A stretch of 64,000 bases of DNA, taken from NCBI GenBank assembly GCA_964247055.1, contig OZ176052.1:9238001-9302000 (forward strand), written 5' to 3'. Source of the DNA: Paragordius varius (Eukaryota; Nematomorpha). A program made the translations under genes and the position numbers. Of the stretch, positions 13,798-25,710 are shown one piece after another; within the stretch, counting starts at the first letter, position 1; every line of letters begins with the position of its first letter. The notes under the pieces are model-generated. The model did not search any database, was not told the DNA's origin, and saw nothing but the letters and a program-made list of their open reading frames with translations.

Positions 13798-14131
13798 TAA
13801 TATCAGTTGGGTATAATTTATTATAACACAATAATGGGAAAACACAGTAATGCAATGGACTTAAAGAAGTTGTTGTTTATATAGGTTATATTTAATTCCG
13901 AATGTATACCTATCTTATTATATATTTTTATCGTGCATTAACATATACAAATTTCTGAGAATGATGAGTGTGCATTAATAAAACAGTCACGTAGTCTAAA
14001 ACTTGTCACGTAGTATATAACATGTCACGTAAAATATTAATAACAGAAAAGTATTATAAGTATGCATTGAATAGCAACATAATATATAAAATAGAGTTAT
14101 GTTTTGTTGCATATTATATAACATCATATCA
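13798..14131 (-). repeat. 5' LTR of element A
   Basis: This repeat pairs with 5103-5439. On the minus strand it reads toward the primer-binding-like TTTGGCGACGAG at about 13787-13798. The CAACG target duplication follows at 14132-14136. Confidence 0.85.
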
Positions 14132-14136
14132 CAACG

Positions 14137-14403
14137 TTAAATGATATTTAAATAAATAATTAACTTTAATTTTATTAAAATTAAATAAATACGATATTTT
14201 GCAAAAAACTTGTAAAATAAAAATGGCGTGGAAGTAGTTTGATATGGAACTTTTTTTCAAAAATAATGTTTAAATATTTCGGTTTATTTATATAGTTTTA
14301 ATTAGAATATAAGTATAAAGGGACGGTTTCTTTAAGTATTTTTTTAAACTAACTGAAATATACTCTGAGGTATTTAGATACACCAATTTGAATAGTGTTA
14401 AAC
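14137..14403 (+). mobile_element. TIR miniature DNA transposon, copy 2, right part
   Basis: This continues the copy begun at 4831-5102. It shares TACGATATTTTGCAAAA-like and GAAGTAGTTTGA-like strings with 555-660 of copy 1. It then runs on to an inverted terminus (14345-14403) that resembles the left end in reverse complement. The element would be about 540 bases without the LTR insertion. Confidence 0.6.
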
Positions 14404-15600
14404 AACTAAAATTGCTTCGCCACTACGAAGCGAAACACAAAATATATGAAATGATTCTTAATTCAGACAAAACAGAATTGATTCTTGACAAAAATCTTTA
14501 GATAATCTACACATATTGATAAAAAACGATAAATATGCCGCATTCACCAAAACCTCCTTGGAGATTTTTATTGGTATGCAGAAAACAATAACTTCAATCA
14601 AAGGGAATTTATAAAACATTCTGTTATTAAAAAACTTTGCCCTTAAAAAATGGAAAATTTAGCTATATTCGTGAGATTCATAAATAAAGAATTTTTCCTT
14701 TTGGATTTGAATGGGCCTGTTAGTCCCAAAACTAGCATTCTACATTTTGAGAAATATATATGACATGCCTTTTCCTCCGTATTTCAAAATACTTACAACC
14801 AAACTTTATTAAGTTGTTTTGCACATTCAAATATTTTAATTATGTGATATGGCTCCAAACCAATTTTATTTTCGAAATCTATCTATTAATAGCTTAATAG
14901 GATTTATTTATTTTAGGAGTTAGTGAAGGAGCGGTTTATAAAAATTTTTAACATAAAATCCTAGTTTTTCTTTTATTATTGCAGATGGCGTATAAAGGAA
15001 CGGAAAATATCATGGTATTAACTTTCTTATTTTTTTGACTTTTAACTGATATTAGCCAATATTAATGCTCTTTGCTGTGTATATGACATGGCAATATTTA
15101 AACAAAAACTACAATGTGTTTTTCATCATATTCCATATAATTTATTTGTGTGATTTTGGCTTTACGCTAGTATAGTTATTAATACATGATTGTTGTATCC
15201 TATTAAAATTTTAAATTGATTGTTATTGTCATCATAAAACGCTAAATATTTATTATGACGACGTACAATCATTTTATTCTAAATTCTTCGCAAAATTATA
15301 AAAGAAAAATTTTCCCAAACAAACTCATGTTTGTGTATCTTGCATTGCTTCAAACAACATTGTTTCAAATAACAACGAACTCTCCTGTAACCACATTCTA
15401 TGATATTGGTATGCACCTTTAAGCTCAATAAATTCAAACATGTAATTTTTTCAGGGTAAACCTTGCTTAATATATCAAATTTTAATTGTAATACATGATT
15501 AGTTGACAACGAAGAAAAAATAGCCATCCTCTCTTGTAAAATAAACTTTGCAAAAATATTTTTTAACCTTTCTACCATAAAATATAATTAATATAACTAT
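14404..15600. other. No gene supported
   Basis: This is AT-rich non-coding DNA. One 99-codon minus-strand frame (15279-15578, starting ATG) is open, but I recognise nothing in it and it shows no splice context. A possible small exon with ATG follows a TTATTGCAG acceptor at about 14986, but it cannot be joined in phase to the next gene. Confidence 0.4.
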
Positions 15601-15609
15601 AATTGATAG

Positions 15610-17527
15610 CTTGTTTTTTGTTTTACTCATGGGACTCTGAAACATCTACAACTAATGTTAACCGTTTTTTAGATAATCCGCTTAAGCAACAAAAACCGAT
15701 AATTGTAGTGAATTCAGATGATGTCACCACATACGGTCCTAATATAAAATCTTGGCTGCTTGATTATTTGAAACAAACATCTTCTAATACATTCAATGAC
15801 AATCAACATGCATCTGAAGTCGATGATGTTATGAACTCCAAGAAAAATTTGTTAAACAAGTCCTTATTCTTTCAAAAGGAAAACCGAATGAATTTTGAAA
15901 ACATTAAATGGGAAAATGTGACAATCCCTCCAAATGGTAATAAAACATGTATAAATTTTCTACTGTGATTATTCTCTAATACTTTTTTTTTCGATGAGTA
16001 TTTATTGTTAAGGATAGAATATACTACGAATTTTTACTTTGTTTATATTAGCCACCAGCGTGAATGATACCTCGCCTTCCAACGAGTTTTTGAAGGATTT
16101 TTTGGATCAATATAAAAAAGAGATGATAGGGTCGACAACGTTAGATACCAGTGCGCAATTTGTCGAAATAGATCAAATAAAACAAAGTATTTAGCTATTT
16201 ATATTTTTAATAGAAAATTATCGTATGACAAATGTTTCCATTTAGAATTTGTCAATGCTTATATTTTAAAGAGTAGCTTATTTTTTAAACGCTTACAACA
16301 ACTTAGCTAATCTTGATACATTCTTAAATTAATATTTTATATATAACAAGAATTAAAAATAGTTTTTATATTAAACCAAAAATGTTTTAAATGCTTGTAG
16401 CAAATATCATTGATTTGGGAAACCCAAATAATACAAACACCTCCATGATTATGACAAGGAATGAAACAAATGAATTTAGCAACAATCCTCAAATTATACC
16501 AAGAGCTGCAGTGTACAAGGATGCATTGCGGCATCTTTATCAATTAAATACGATAATTTTTACTAAATACCCTATCTCAAAACCGCCAGAAAAAACCACA
16601 AATAGTAGCAATTATAATGAAACGTGGAAACAAGATACGTTTACCGCCACCTTGAACGAAACCCAAAATAATAGTGAAACAATAAACATAGAATCATACT
16701 CAATTAATGCCAAAATGTTGCGACGTATCTTGGAGGATCAAGAAAAAATCATTCAACTTTTGAACAAAACCGCCAACTTTAATCCCTCCAATTCTTGGAA
16801 TCAAGTGGAATCGGAAAGGTCCTATATGGCTAAAAAAGAACAAAAAAAGGAACGCGTTTCAAATCATCATTTTGGGCACCATCAATTAGAACCGCCAAAT
16901 AAATTGGGTTTAAATGCAGGAGAATCGATACAGAAAATTACAATAATCCACAAAAATTTTACAAAATTTAACGCCATTACTTCTACGATGTCAACATATA
17001 ATGACCGGACTTTACCAGAATCATATATATCCAAATCAACTATAGCAAACATTTTACCAAATATCATTCCACATGAAGCCATTAATGTTATGCCTTATTT
17101 CACATTTGCGACTACAAAATGTAGCAAACAAATGTATAATGGGAAAAATCCAAAAGCTAAAAATGAGGTCAGAATATTTCCGATAACTAAGATACGTAAA
17201 ATATTTGAAGATTACGGCGCTGAAAAAACTGAATATACGACTACAGAGACAACAAACACTCTACAAAATGAAGAAGGCTGTGATGAAACTAAAGACCGCC
17301 CTAATAGAAAACCGCCGTTTATCATATACAATAAAAAATGTGGTAATTCGCGAAAAAACTCAGAGAGTTATATTATCAACACTGTATTTCCCACCAAACA
17401 ATACAGGTATGATTCCATACGCAATCTTATACCTAAATGGATTTTAGATGCGACTCACGGTTCGGCATATAATTTTGTGTCACCAAAACTTAAAATTCGT
17501 TGGAGAACAGATAAAAACCCGCCGTAA
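15610..17527 (+). CDS. Unrecognised, sequon-rich protein (5' end not found)
   Basis: I do not recognise this gene. Three exons keep a common frame: about 15610-15936, 16052-16186 and 16401-17527. The introns are 115 and 214 bases, with GT..AG borders and phase 1 at both joins. The first exon opens with a short hydrophobic run (ACFLFYSW) that could end a signal peptide, but no start codon fits; the only candidate upstream ATG exon ends in another phase. The last exon (about 375 codons) has at least seven N-x-S/T sequons, such as NET, NNS, NKT and NFT. It is rich in Asn, Thr, Ile and Lys, has few Cys, and ends with a basic Trp-containing tail. The sequons suggest a secreted or surface protein with low-complexity stretches; this is an inference. 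Confidence 0.55.
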
Positions 17528-20279
17528 AAGTGATATTTGTGTCTCAGTGCACATTTAATAATTAATTTATTAAAAAACAATAAATTCGGTAAATATCTTA
17601 CGGTGAAAATAATAGTTATGTATGAGCTCAGAACATTTTGGTGTGAAATTCATTCTAGAGAATTAAAATGATAGTGTAATAAATAATATATTTTTGAAAT
17701 CAATTTTCTCTGCTAAAATAATTAATTTTATTGTATTCTTTTTTTAATAATTACGATGTAAGTTTTGGTTCCATCTGAATTATATAAACTGCTAATTTAT
17801 AGGATATTTTTATTTACAAATTTTAATAACGATTTAGGGTTAGGGTAAACGGTAGAAACACGCTAGATATAATTAAACCACTTTTTCTATATAATTCATA
17901 TAGAACATTTTTATTATCTCATTTCAATTTTAAGATTCAGTTGCTATTAGAATGGTGAACCTTAAAAATTTAATTTAACAATATCACGAAATTTAATCTT
18001 TAATCAGGATGCTCACTTTATAAAAAAAATTAATATCTTAAAGCATTTACTGTTCGAGCATGATATTCTTTAACAAAATTTTGCTAAAATTAAATTTTTA
18101 AACAGATTATGCATTTTTTTTAAATGTTTTTTGATGCCATATCTAGCATATATTAAAAAATCTATCGGGAAATCTCGGCATCTTTGTTAATTTAAAAGAA
18201 CTAGCCCATATTAGTGGGAGTCAAATATTCGAGGCTTTCGGATTCACATTTAAAATAGATATTTAATAAAATATTGATTTGCTTTTTAAATATAATATAT
18301 CATATATTTTAATGATATTTTTTGGAATTTAATTTTTACCAAAATTTTATTAACAAACACGGTGTACACAAAATATCCTGATGAATTACATACATTATGA
18401 TGGAGAAATGTCTCAGGATTCGAATAAAAGTTATATAAAAAAATGTTAAACTTTGTGGTAATAGCTCCGTATGGAAAAATCGCAAAAATTGCGCATATTC
18501 CATAATGGGCTGGCCTTTTAAAATAAGCGAAAAGCCGAGGATTTTACCATAAGAATTTCAATCATGTGGCAGATTATGTCTTCAAAAAAATATCATTTAA
18601 ATGGATGCTTTGTTTAAAAATTAATTTTAGAAAAATTTTGTTGTAGGTATTTTATGGTTTTTGAAGCATTGTGAAAACGGAATAAAAAAGTTTGATGATA
18701 TTCCAAATATTTGCCCTATAAAGGCAAAGAATTTAACTCAGCGCTTTTTCCATATAGGTCTATGGGTAGGGGTCTACTGGTTTAAAACTGATACGCCATA
18801 CAAAATGGCGTGGTTTAGGAGTTTTTTAAAAACATAAGAAGCCCTACGAGTTGAGTTAAACATTCTAGGTAATATGTATAATATCATTCTTTCCTTTAAA
18901 AGGGACCATAAATAAATTACATTTTAATCTTTCTTGAACTGGGAGCACAATTTCAAAATAAAACTTTTAAATTTCGTAAAACGAAAATCTTAAAATAATT
19001 CCAATGATAGTTGAATATTAATTTTAATAAGGGACAGTTTAAATATGGTCAATTTCGAGTGAACAATATTTGAACCTCTGCAAAACTCGTAAAAGAATAA
19101 TTAAACACATTCTTTTTATTAAATATGTTTGTTATTATTTTTTTATCTTCATCACCTCTATTTATTGCAAATTATTAAGAATGAAGTGTGACAGGGCCAG
19201 CTAGTATTAAATAAATATACACATAATGTATTTTATATAATTTAAAATTCAAATATTTCACCTATCATGCTAATGCACACTAAACAAACCCTAGATAATA
19301 TAACTATACTGACCATAAGATGCTATTTTAATTTAAAAGACAGATTTTTTATAAGAACTAATATTAGCTAATAAATGCTAATATCATTTAATTTAATATA
19401 AATTTTTTTGAGAGTATTGTCTAATAAAATATATTTATTCTGACAAAAAAATTCATCGTATAATAGTTTTAGTTAATTCAAGTTGACAATTTAAATCTGT
19501 TATCATTTGTAAAATAAGGAATTGAATCCACTGTGTAAGATTGAACTTTAAAAATGACAAATTTGTGTTTATTTATGGTTTGATCAATTGATAGGAAATC
19601 TATTATAAAATATAGTAATATTTAATTCGGCCAATGTGTTAGTATATGATGAGGCCCAGTAGAAGACATTGATTGCACGAATTGGGTTGGCCGGTTAAAG
19701 TTCGTATAATCCATATACACTAAGCACACAATCGGGGTATATAAAATTATCGTGATGAAATATATAAATATATATATAGATAAATAAATATATCATGATT
19801 CCTTATGCCTTTGGTTTAAGGCCTAACCAGTGATTAAAGAGAGTTTTTACCACTTTTCTGGTTGCTCCATATCGAACACTAGAAATTTGCTAGGGCAAGT
19901 TAAATGCTTTATTCAATATAAAACAAACTATATTAAAGATCAAAACTAGAATATTAAGTCCAAAATCTCCCTCAAATAATGGGCTAGCATTCTTAATAAT
20001 AAAAAAACTGCCAACTGCCGGCATTAGATTTTTAATATACTGTGGATTAATGATGGAATATGTCATCGAAAAAATATTTGTGAAGAAATGCATTTGTTGA
20101 AAAAAATTCCGCAAAATTTTGATGAACTGTATTTAATAGTAACTTTGAGTATGTTCGAAACTTGGAAAGACACTTACACTTAAAAATATTATAAAAATAC
20201 TAACACATTCAATGATGCTGATTTTAACTATATAGGTAAACATTAATAAAATAAGAATATAATATTTACCCAGAGTAAT

Positions 20280-20620
20280 TCAGGAGAGACTAGGTGCAGC
20301 TTGGTTCTAGCAACGTAATCTTTCCAGTGCCTGTGTCAATCTTTCCACTTATGCGACTACAGCGGCACGCCCCACAGCGCTCCTAACATTATGCTATAGA
20401 GTAAAGGCATACAAATGGGGAGTTTAAATAAGGGCATATGTGATGACACCTTAGTTGAAGTGGTAGAGATCCCGCTAAGCTATAGGCTATCCGAAATGGA
20501 TCCTTCCAGTTAACGCCATGCGGTCGCCTAACCAATATTGGATAACCCTGGCATATCAGAGACTGTTAGCTAATATGTGATTGTTTAAAAATCTTTGTTA
20601 CTACTCGTAGTATTCCATTA
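20280..20620 (+). repeat. Possible tRNA-derived SINE
   Basis: A patch markedly richer in G and C than its surroundings contains TAGTTGAAGTGG (about 20451-20462), which fits the RNA polymerase III A-box consensus. It is followed by GGTAGAGATCCCGC and, some 40 bases on, by GGATCCTTCC, a weak B-box-like string. The arms do not fold into a convincing functional tRNA. A tRNA-derived SINE or a decayed tRNA is the simplest reading; a chance match is possible. Confidence 0.3.
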
Positions 20621-22479
20621 GTTAACATTTTTTTATATGGTATATGAAAATCTACCATATGAATATAATAGTAAAATGAGAAAAAGTAGACAGTATTGAT
20701 TATAGTAATTTCCAACACGATATGTGGCCTTTATGGCAAAGAATTACAATGACAGCGTTCTCAAAATCAATTTGACCCATTTCATTTCAGTAGACGTAAT
20801 CGCAGTGTTAGCTTTTCGTCGTGAAATTTAACACAGCTTTTAATGTTCAGTTGGCATTCTACCGTTTTGATATCATTATCTCATGTGTAGACATTATAAA
20901 AAATGAGTTTTTTGGTAGCATTTTATGATGATTATAAAATATATAATCTGATTTCCAAGGAATGAAAAACCATTTTCTTTATTAATCACCGGAATCAAAA
21001 GAACTGTTGTAACTTAAAACATGAGTAGATTAAAAAGGCTTTTTTTCAGTTTTCTAAACAATACTAAGAATTCCGAACGTTCCATTACAAGCGTATTGAT
21101 ATTACTAACCAACGTTAGGAGGCAAAAAATATAACACTCTTATCTTAAAAAGTATTTGTGGTATTGAACCCAATTTTAATTTTTTTAGCCTTTAAGGCGC
21201 ATTATACAATATTTTTAAAGGAAAATTGTAAATAAAAGCCTCAACTTTTTCGCCGCCACCTTTTTTTCGTAAATTTTTAAATCACTAATGCAGGAAAATA
21301 ATGGATATTATGGTTAATTAACTTTAAGGGTACATTTTACTAGCACAATATGTATATTTGGATAATATCAGCTGTTTTTTTATTCGTTTTTCGGAGCTCT
21401 CTTAATTGACACTAGAAGTCACAAAATTGTTAAAAAATTATGTTACATCTTAAAAACAAAGTTGGATAATTAATATTAACTAAAATAACCTTCAAAACAG
21501 TAGAGCTGTCATGAAGTGTTAACCCAAGGAAATGCGAAATTTTATCGTAATAAATGAAACCAATGAGGTGTTAGTATATACTTTTTTATCTAAATAATTT
21601 GTATGGCTTTTGAATAAATTAGCGTTTTAAAAGACACTTTAGTTTTGAGCTCTCATATCCTGTATTTTATAAAATATAGAATTCTTACAGTTTTTTACTT
21701 CTACAGTTCTTGTAAATTTTAGTAGTATTGATAATCCTTTGTTAAATAAATAGAGCTATATATATATTGTTAAATAATAGAGAGAGATATATATATATAA
21801 TTTATATACAATTTATTTGAAGGTATTTTGCATTATATATAAATATAAAAGTAACTTATGTATTATTTTTTAGGTATTTGCATCATACATACATTAATAT
21901 AAATAAAAACTAAAAATGATCCTTAAGAGGATTTGCATCTTTGTTAACAAGAATAGTTATAACTTTGCAACTAATTTGCTGACAAATTGTATTTGTCGAT
22001 TGTGCGAAAAAATGGCGAAAAGGTTTGAGATGAGCATTTTTTACCATTTAAATTTCAAAAATTTGTATCATGCCCCTAAAAGGCAAAAAAGCATATTTTT
22101 ATATTTAGTTTAAGGCTAAAAATATTTTTTAAGATATTAAAGTTTTTTATGGTCCGGTAGTATAAAACTATACGCCAAAAAGTTTTGAAGTCCCAAAAAA
22201 ATCTCATAGTATATAAATGGCTGCGAAAAAGTTTGAGATAAATATTTTGGATAAAAAATTATTAAACATGAGAAAATTTTTTTGTGACAAATTTTAATTC
22301 ATTTTTATTAGGTTAATGATTAATTAATCTTATGAATTGATATACCAAAATATATTTTTGGATTTATTGTTTTCAACAATATTTAATGGTAAGTTTGCAT
22401 TTAATTTTTTCCATATATTAATTTTATGATCAACTTTATTTTCATCTACAAACAATACATTTTCAGATGATAAATTTTA

Positions 22480-22575
22480 ATTAGAACCGTTTCTTTCGGT
22501 ATTTTTTAAAAATATTTACATCAATTTCTGGGGTATTTAAACACCCCAATTTGAATCAAAGTGTTAATATTTTAA
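22480..22575 (-). mobile_element. Solo terminus of the TIR miniature transposon
   Basis: In reverse complement this reads GATTCAAATTGGGGTGTTTA followed by ACCCCAG, the same terminal string as the left end of copy 1 (about 313-350). The adjacent GTTTCTTTCGGTATTTTT-like part matches 14325-14345 of copy 2. It is therefore a fragment of the right end of the same family. Confidence 0.5.
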
Positions 22576-23270
22576 CGAAAAATTTAAAGACAAATAATTT
22601 TCGCACTCAAAATTTTATTAATGGTTGCGAATAGTAAAAACATAATATATATTTAACAAAAGTCGAACGATATTTAAACTCAAAATTTTGAGGGATATTC
22701 AGCTTAATCGAATATAATATTTAGGCATTTTATACGGTTTCCATCATTCCTCAAGTTGGATGTATGATTTAACAAAATTTTGCTTATAATTTTATCACGC
22801 AACCTCGGATCCTTTGCCTTTGTTTTAAAAGAACTAACTCACTATTTGGAACTTTCAGAGCTAACATCTAAAAATTTTTCTAAAAATGTTGTTTTAATTA
22901 TATCTTGTTAATAATATATTTTAGTGCTATATTATAATGCATTTCACTTCCATCTCTCTCAAAAATGTGCGCAAAATTTACAATTTTATGATATGGAGAA
23001 CTTACCACAAATCGTAAATAATTTCAAGCTCTCGTAAGGCCAAAAACAAAAATAATAATCCTAATATAGCTTCTTATCAGAATATATATTTTATCCGGAT
23101 ATTTTTTGTAGAAATGCAAATAAATAACGTTAATTAGATAAAAATGTATAGTTTGCAAGATACTCCAGGTATCAATTGATGAGAGAATTACAAAATACCA
23201 TTCATTCCTAAAAAGGTGTGAATTTAAACAAATATTTGTGACCAAAAAACAAACGTTTTTGTACTTTACA

Positions 23271-24193
23271 ATGAGCACGTCAAATGAATATTGGTTAACA
23301 TTTTTCCAACGGGCAGGTTTTGAGGAAGAAACTGCAAATGATTTAGCATTATTGTTTAATAATCATCGACTAACCAAAGATATGTTACCTCATTTAACTA
23401 AAGAACATTTAATGGAAATGGGTATAAAAATTATAGGAGATATAATAATGATTCAGAATTATGCAAAGCATATAATTAATCAGGTATAATTAGTTTTATT
23501 TTAGGGTGACATGCGTATTAATAAATCTCGTAAGTGTTTTATTTAATATTTAGAAAAAACTATTGAATCGATGGCAATGGATATCGAAGATAACAAAAAA
23601 CCAGTTTATACTAATATTTTAAATTATAGGTATCGAACAAAGTAAATGTGTTGCCAAATCATGTGATGGTTAAAACTGCTTCGTATGGTCAAAATCCGAC
23701 AAAATTTATTTCTCAGACTATTTTTTCTTCCCGAAAGATTAATACAAAAAGTGAAGGGTTATTTGCAAATGAATCTCATTCTCCTCAAAAGGTTTCTTAT
23801 CGTGTCGGATTTCCAACAATTAATAAACCAACTTTATCTGGTAAACGAATGGATTCATCAAACATGTATATTAAACAACAGATAAATCCATTGTCACGGT
23901 TAAATGATGATACAAGTATTAACAAGAAAAACAACATCAGACGTAAATTACCTGTTGGGCAAAGAGTTCAGATATTGCGCGCTATGCGACAAAATAAAAA
24001 ATCAAATAAATTGAACCGAATCAATAATAATACCGCTAAAGGTAATTTAGCTATTCAAGGGAATCGAAATCGTGGATTAATGACAGCTAAAAAACGTCCC
24101 CAAAAGATGAACAATAGAGACACTAGTAAGCCAGAAAAACGTGAATCTATTAAAAAGCGATTGGGTCTTAGCGTTAAACAACGATTAGGATAA
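23271..24193 (+). CDS. SAM-domain protein of the C19orf47 family
   Basis: Four exons (23271-23483, 23505-23529, 23554-23603, 23630-24193) give 283 residues. Residues about 4-68 form a SAM domain with WLTFF near the start and the family-typical GDIIMIQNYAKH helix at its end, closely resembling vertebrate C19orf47. The rest is basic and disordered and ends in repeated RLG motifs (KKRLG, KQRLG), as in the family. The molecular role of this family is unsettled; the basic tail hints at the nucleus. The three introns are only 21, 24 and 26 bases long, all GT..AG. They are accepted because only their removal keeps the frame (852 bases, a multiple of three) and each would otherwise bring a stop. The third contains TACTAAT, a strong branch-site match. 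Confidence 0.8.
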
Positions 24194-24602
24194 ATTGAGC
24201 TAATATATATTTAGAGATTTGTATTAATAAATATTGTTAATTTATTATACATTTTAACTATTAATATTACTATTGCGGTCATTTTTATTTTTTTGGATAA
24301 ATCTATATTTACAGCATTGTTAAAATTTAGCATATTAACACTTCATTATTTCTATTCTAGAGAAATTTTGGTTATCTATTAAAATGTCAATGTTCTACAT
24401 AATCTAAAAGTATGCATTTTATGGCTTTTTAGGCGTATATTTTCTTAAAATATTTATAACAAAGGCAGCAAATTTTTTTAAAATGGGTTTCAGTTGATTG
24501 TTTCGATTAGATTTGTGAGCTATCTTAAATTATAGAACAGAGGTACACAAACCGTGGTCCTAAAAGTTATTTTTATGGGCCTGAATTATTTTATATTATT
24601 AT

Positions 24603-25710
24603 CAGGGCTTTGAACCGGAACCACATAATTTCCATTTAGTTGGAACTAACACTGTGCCAGTTAACCGTTCATGAACCAGTTCGGCTCCGGTTTCACTTCC
24701 AAAATAAGTGGTTCTCATATGGCTTTTTTAAAAAATAAAATTGATTTTCTAAATTTTATTTAATTTGTATAATATAAGATTTCTTCTAGTTTCCCATCAA
24801 AATTGAACATGATAGATAATTAAAAAATTTCTTTTTTAAATATTATTTTTGAAAAATTTTATCATGTATTATAATTTTGTACTCCTATCCGATTGAAATG
24901 GAATTATCACGTTGACATTTTTTTAGATATTCTAACACTCGAAGAGAACCCAAACATAATTTAGTGAATTCAGTGGGTAACGAAGAGCGTTTGTAATGTA
25001 AATGATGTCGAAATCGTCGTAAAATAACGTGAAATAAAAAATAATTTATTTTCACGTCATTTTACGACGATCATTTACAATTTAGTAAAGATTTTTTTAA
25101 TCTGTAGATTAAGAAAATATATAATAAACCATTTGCTATAGCGTCCACAATCAATTACCCACGGAAAAAATAAGCCACGCTATATATCACTAGAACTCAA
25201 ACCGCGGCTCAGGCCGTATGAGAGGTCCTTAAGATTTTTTTTGATTTAAAAATTAAAATTTTATTACGCAAAGAGCGTATCTTACAGCATAGTTTTTTTA
25301 CGCTAAATTTTAATCTCCAGGTCTGAGATGCAATCCTTTATTGAGTTAAATAAAGAATGCCTCCAAGCATGTGATAGTTAATACTAATGCACTTAATACC
25401 TACCTTTAATTGGCTATTGATTTTACTAATAAATAATGATCATTGATTTTTTTGTGATAATTATAATAAAAATATTGTATGAAAATCATTTTAAAGTTGG
25501 GAATTAAAATAGAACCGGCTCTAGAACCGTTAAATTTTTGAGAACCAACCCGAATCCGTTTCTACTTGCTCAGGAATCTCCCAGTTATTCCAAAATTTTA
25601 GGAATCGCCCTGGTTTCATTTTTAAATTTTTAGGAACCAGGTCAGTTCTGGTTCCAACCGTCCAGGAATGGGTTCCCGTTCCACTTTTTTCGCACCGGAT
25701 CGAAGCCCTG
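24603..25710. mobile_element. hAT-type non-autonomous DNA transposon
   Basis: The ends are inverted: CAGGGCTTTGAACCGG at the left, and the reverse complement of CAGGGCTTCGATCCGG at the right. CAGGG..CCCTG termini of this style are usual for hAT elements. Further partly inverted strings rich in AACCGG and GAACCAG follow inside both ends. No transposase frame is present, so the copy depended on another element. The flanking eight bases (24595-24602 and 25711-25718) match only partly, so the target duplication is decayed. Confidence 0.65.
24991..25080. repeat. Imperfect 90-base hairpin
   Basis: Two arms of about 36-40 bases (TTGTAA..CGTCGTAAAATAACGTG and its near reverse complement) are separated by a short AT-rich loop. 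The hairpin lies inside the hAT-type element and could be a subterminal structure of it or a smaller insertion. Confidence 0.6.

Larger units (their letters stand above)
5103..14131 (-). mobile_element. Ty3/gypsy LTR retrotransposon fossil A (Mag / K02A2.6-like), broken
   Basis: Element A is an LTR element on the minus strand. Its LTRs lie at 5103-5439 and 13798-14131, and CAACG target duplications sit at 5098-5102 and 14132-14136. Gag and pol remnants read leftward from about 13.78 kb, and element B is inserted within the integrase region. Recognisable parts are a gag with CCHC knuckles, an aspartic protease with DTGA, a reverse transcriptase with YLDD, RNase H and an HHCC/DDE integrase. The order protease-RT-RNaseH-integrase places it in Ty3/gypsy, and the knuckle and RT style resemble the Mag/K02A2.6 group. 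The two LTRs differ at only a few sites, so insertion is recent. The element is broken, with a few interruptions besides the insertion of B. Confidence 0.9.
17528..23270. other. Long gene-poor interval
   Basis: No coding exon with support was seen. The interval holds a tRNA-like patch (20455-20525) in a locally GC-richer stretch, and a solo terminus of the miniature transposon (22480-22575). Two loosely similar strings containing GCGAAAAAG/GTTTGAGAT lie near 22010 and 22225. Short open frames at 19890-20114 and 21916-22113 have no recognisable content. Confidence 0.5.

Noticed and set aside
15279-15578. 99-codon minus-strand open frame starting with ATG
   Set aside because: Nothing recognised, no splice context, and next to an unrelated plus-strand gene; could be real but is unsupported.
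17834-17845. Two telomere-like TTAGGG units
   Set aside because: Only two copies inside ordinary AT-rich DNA; expected by chance.
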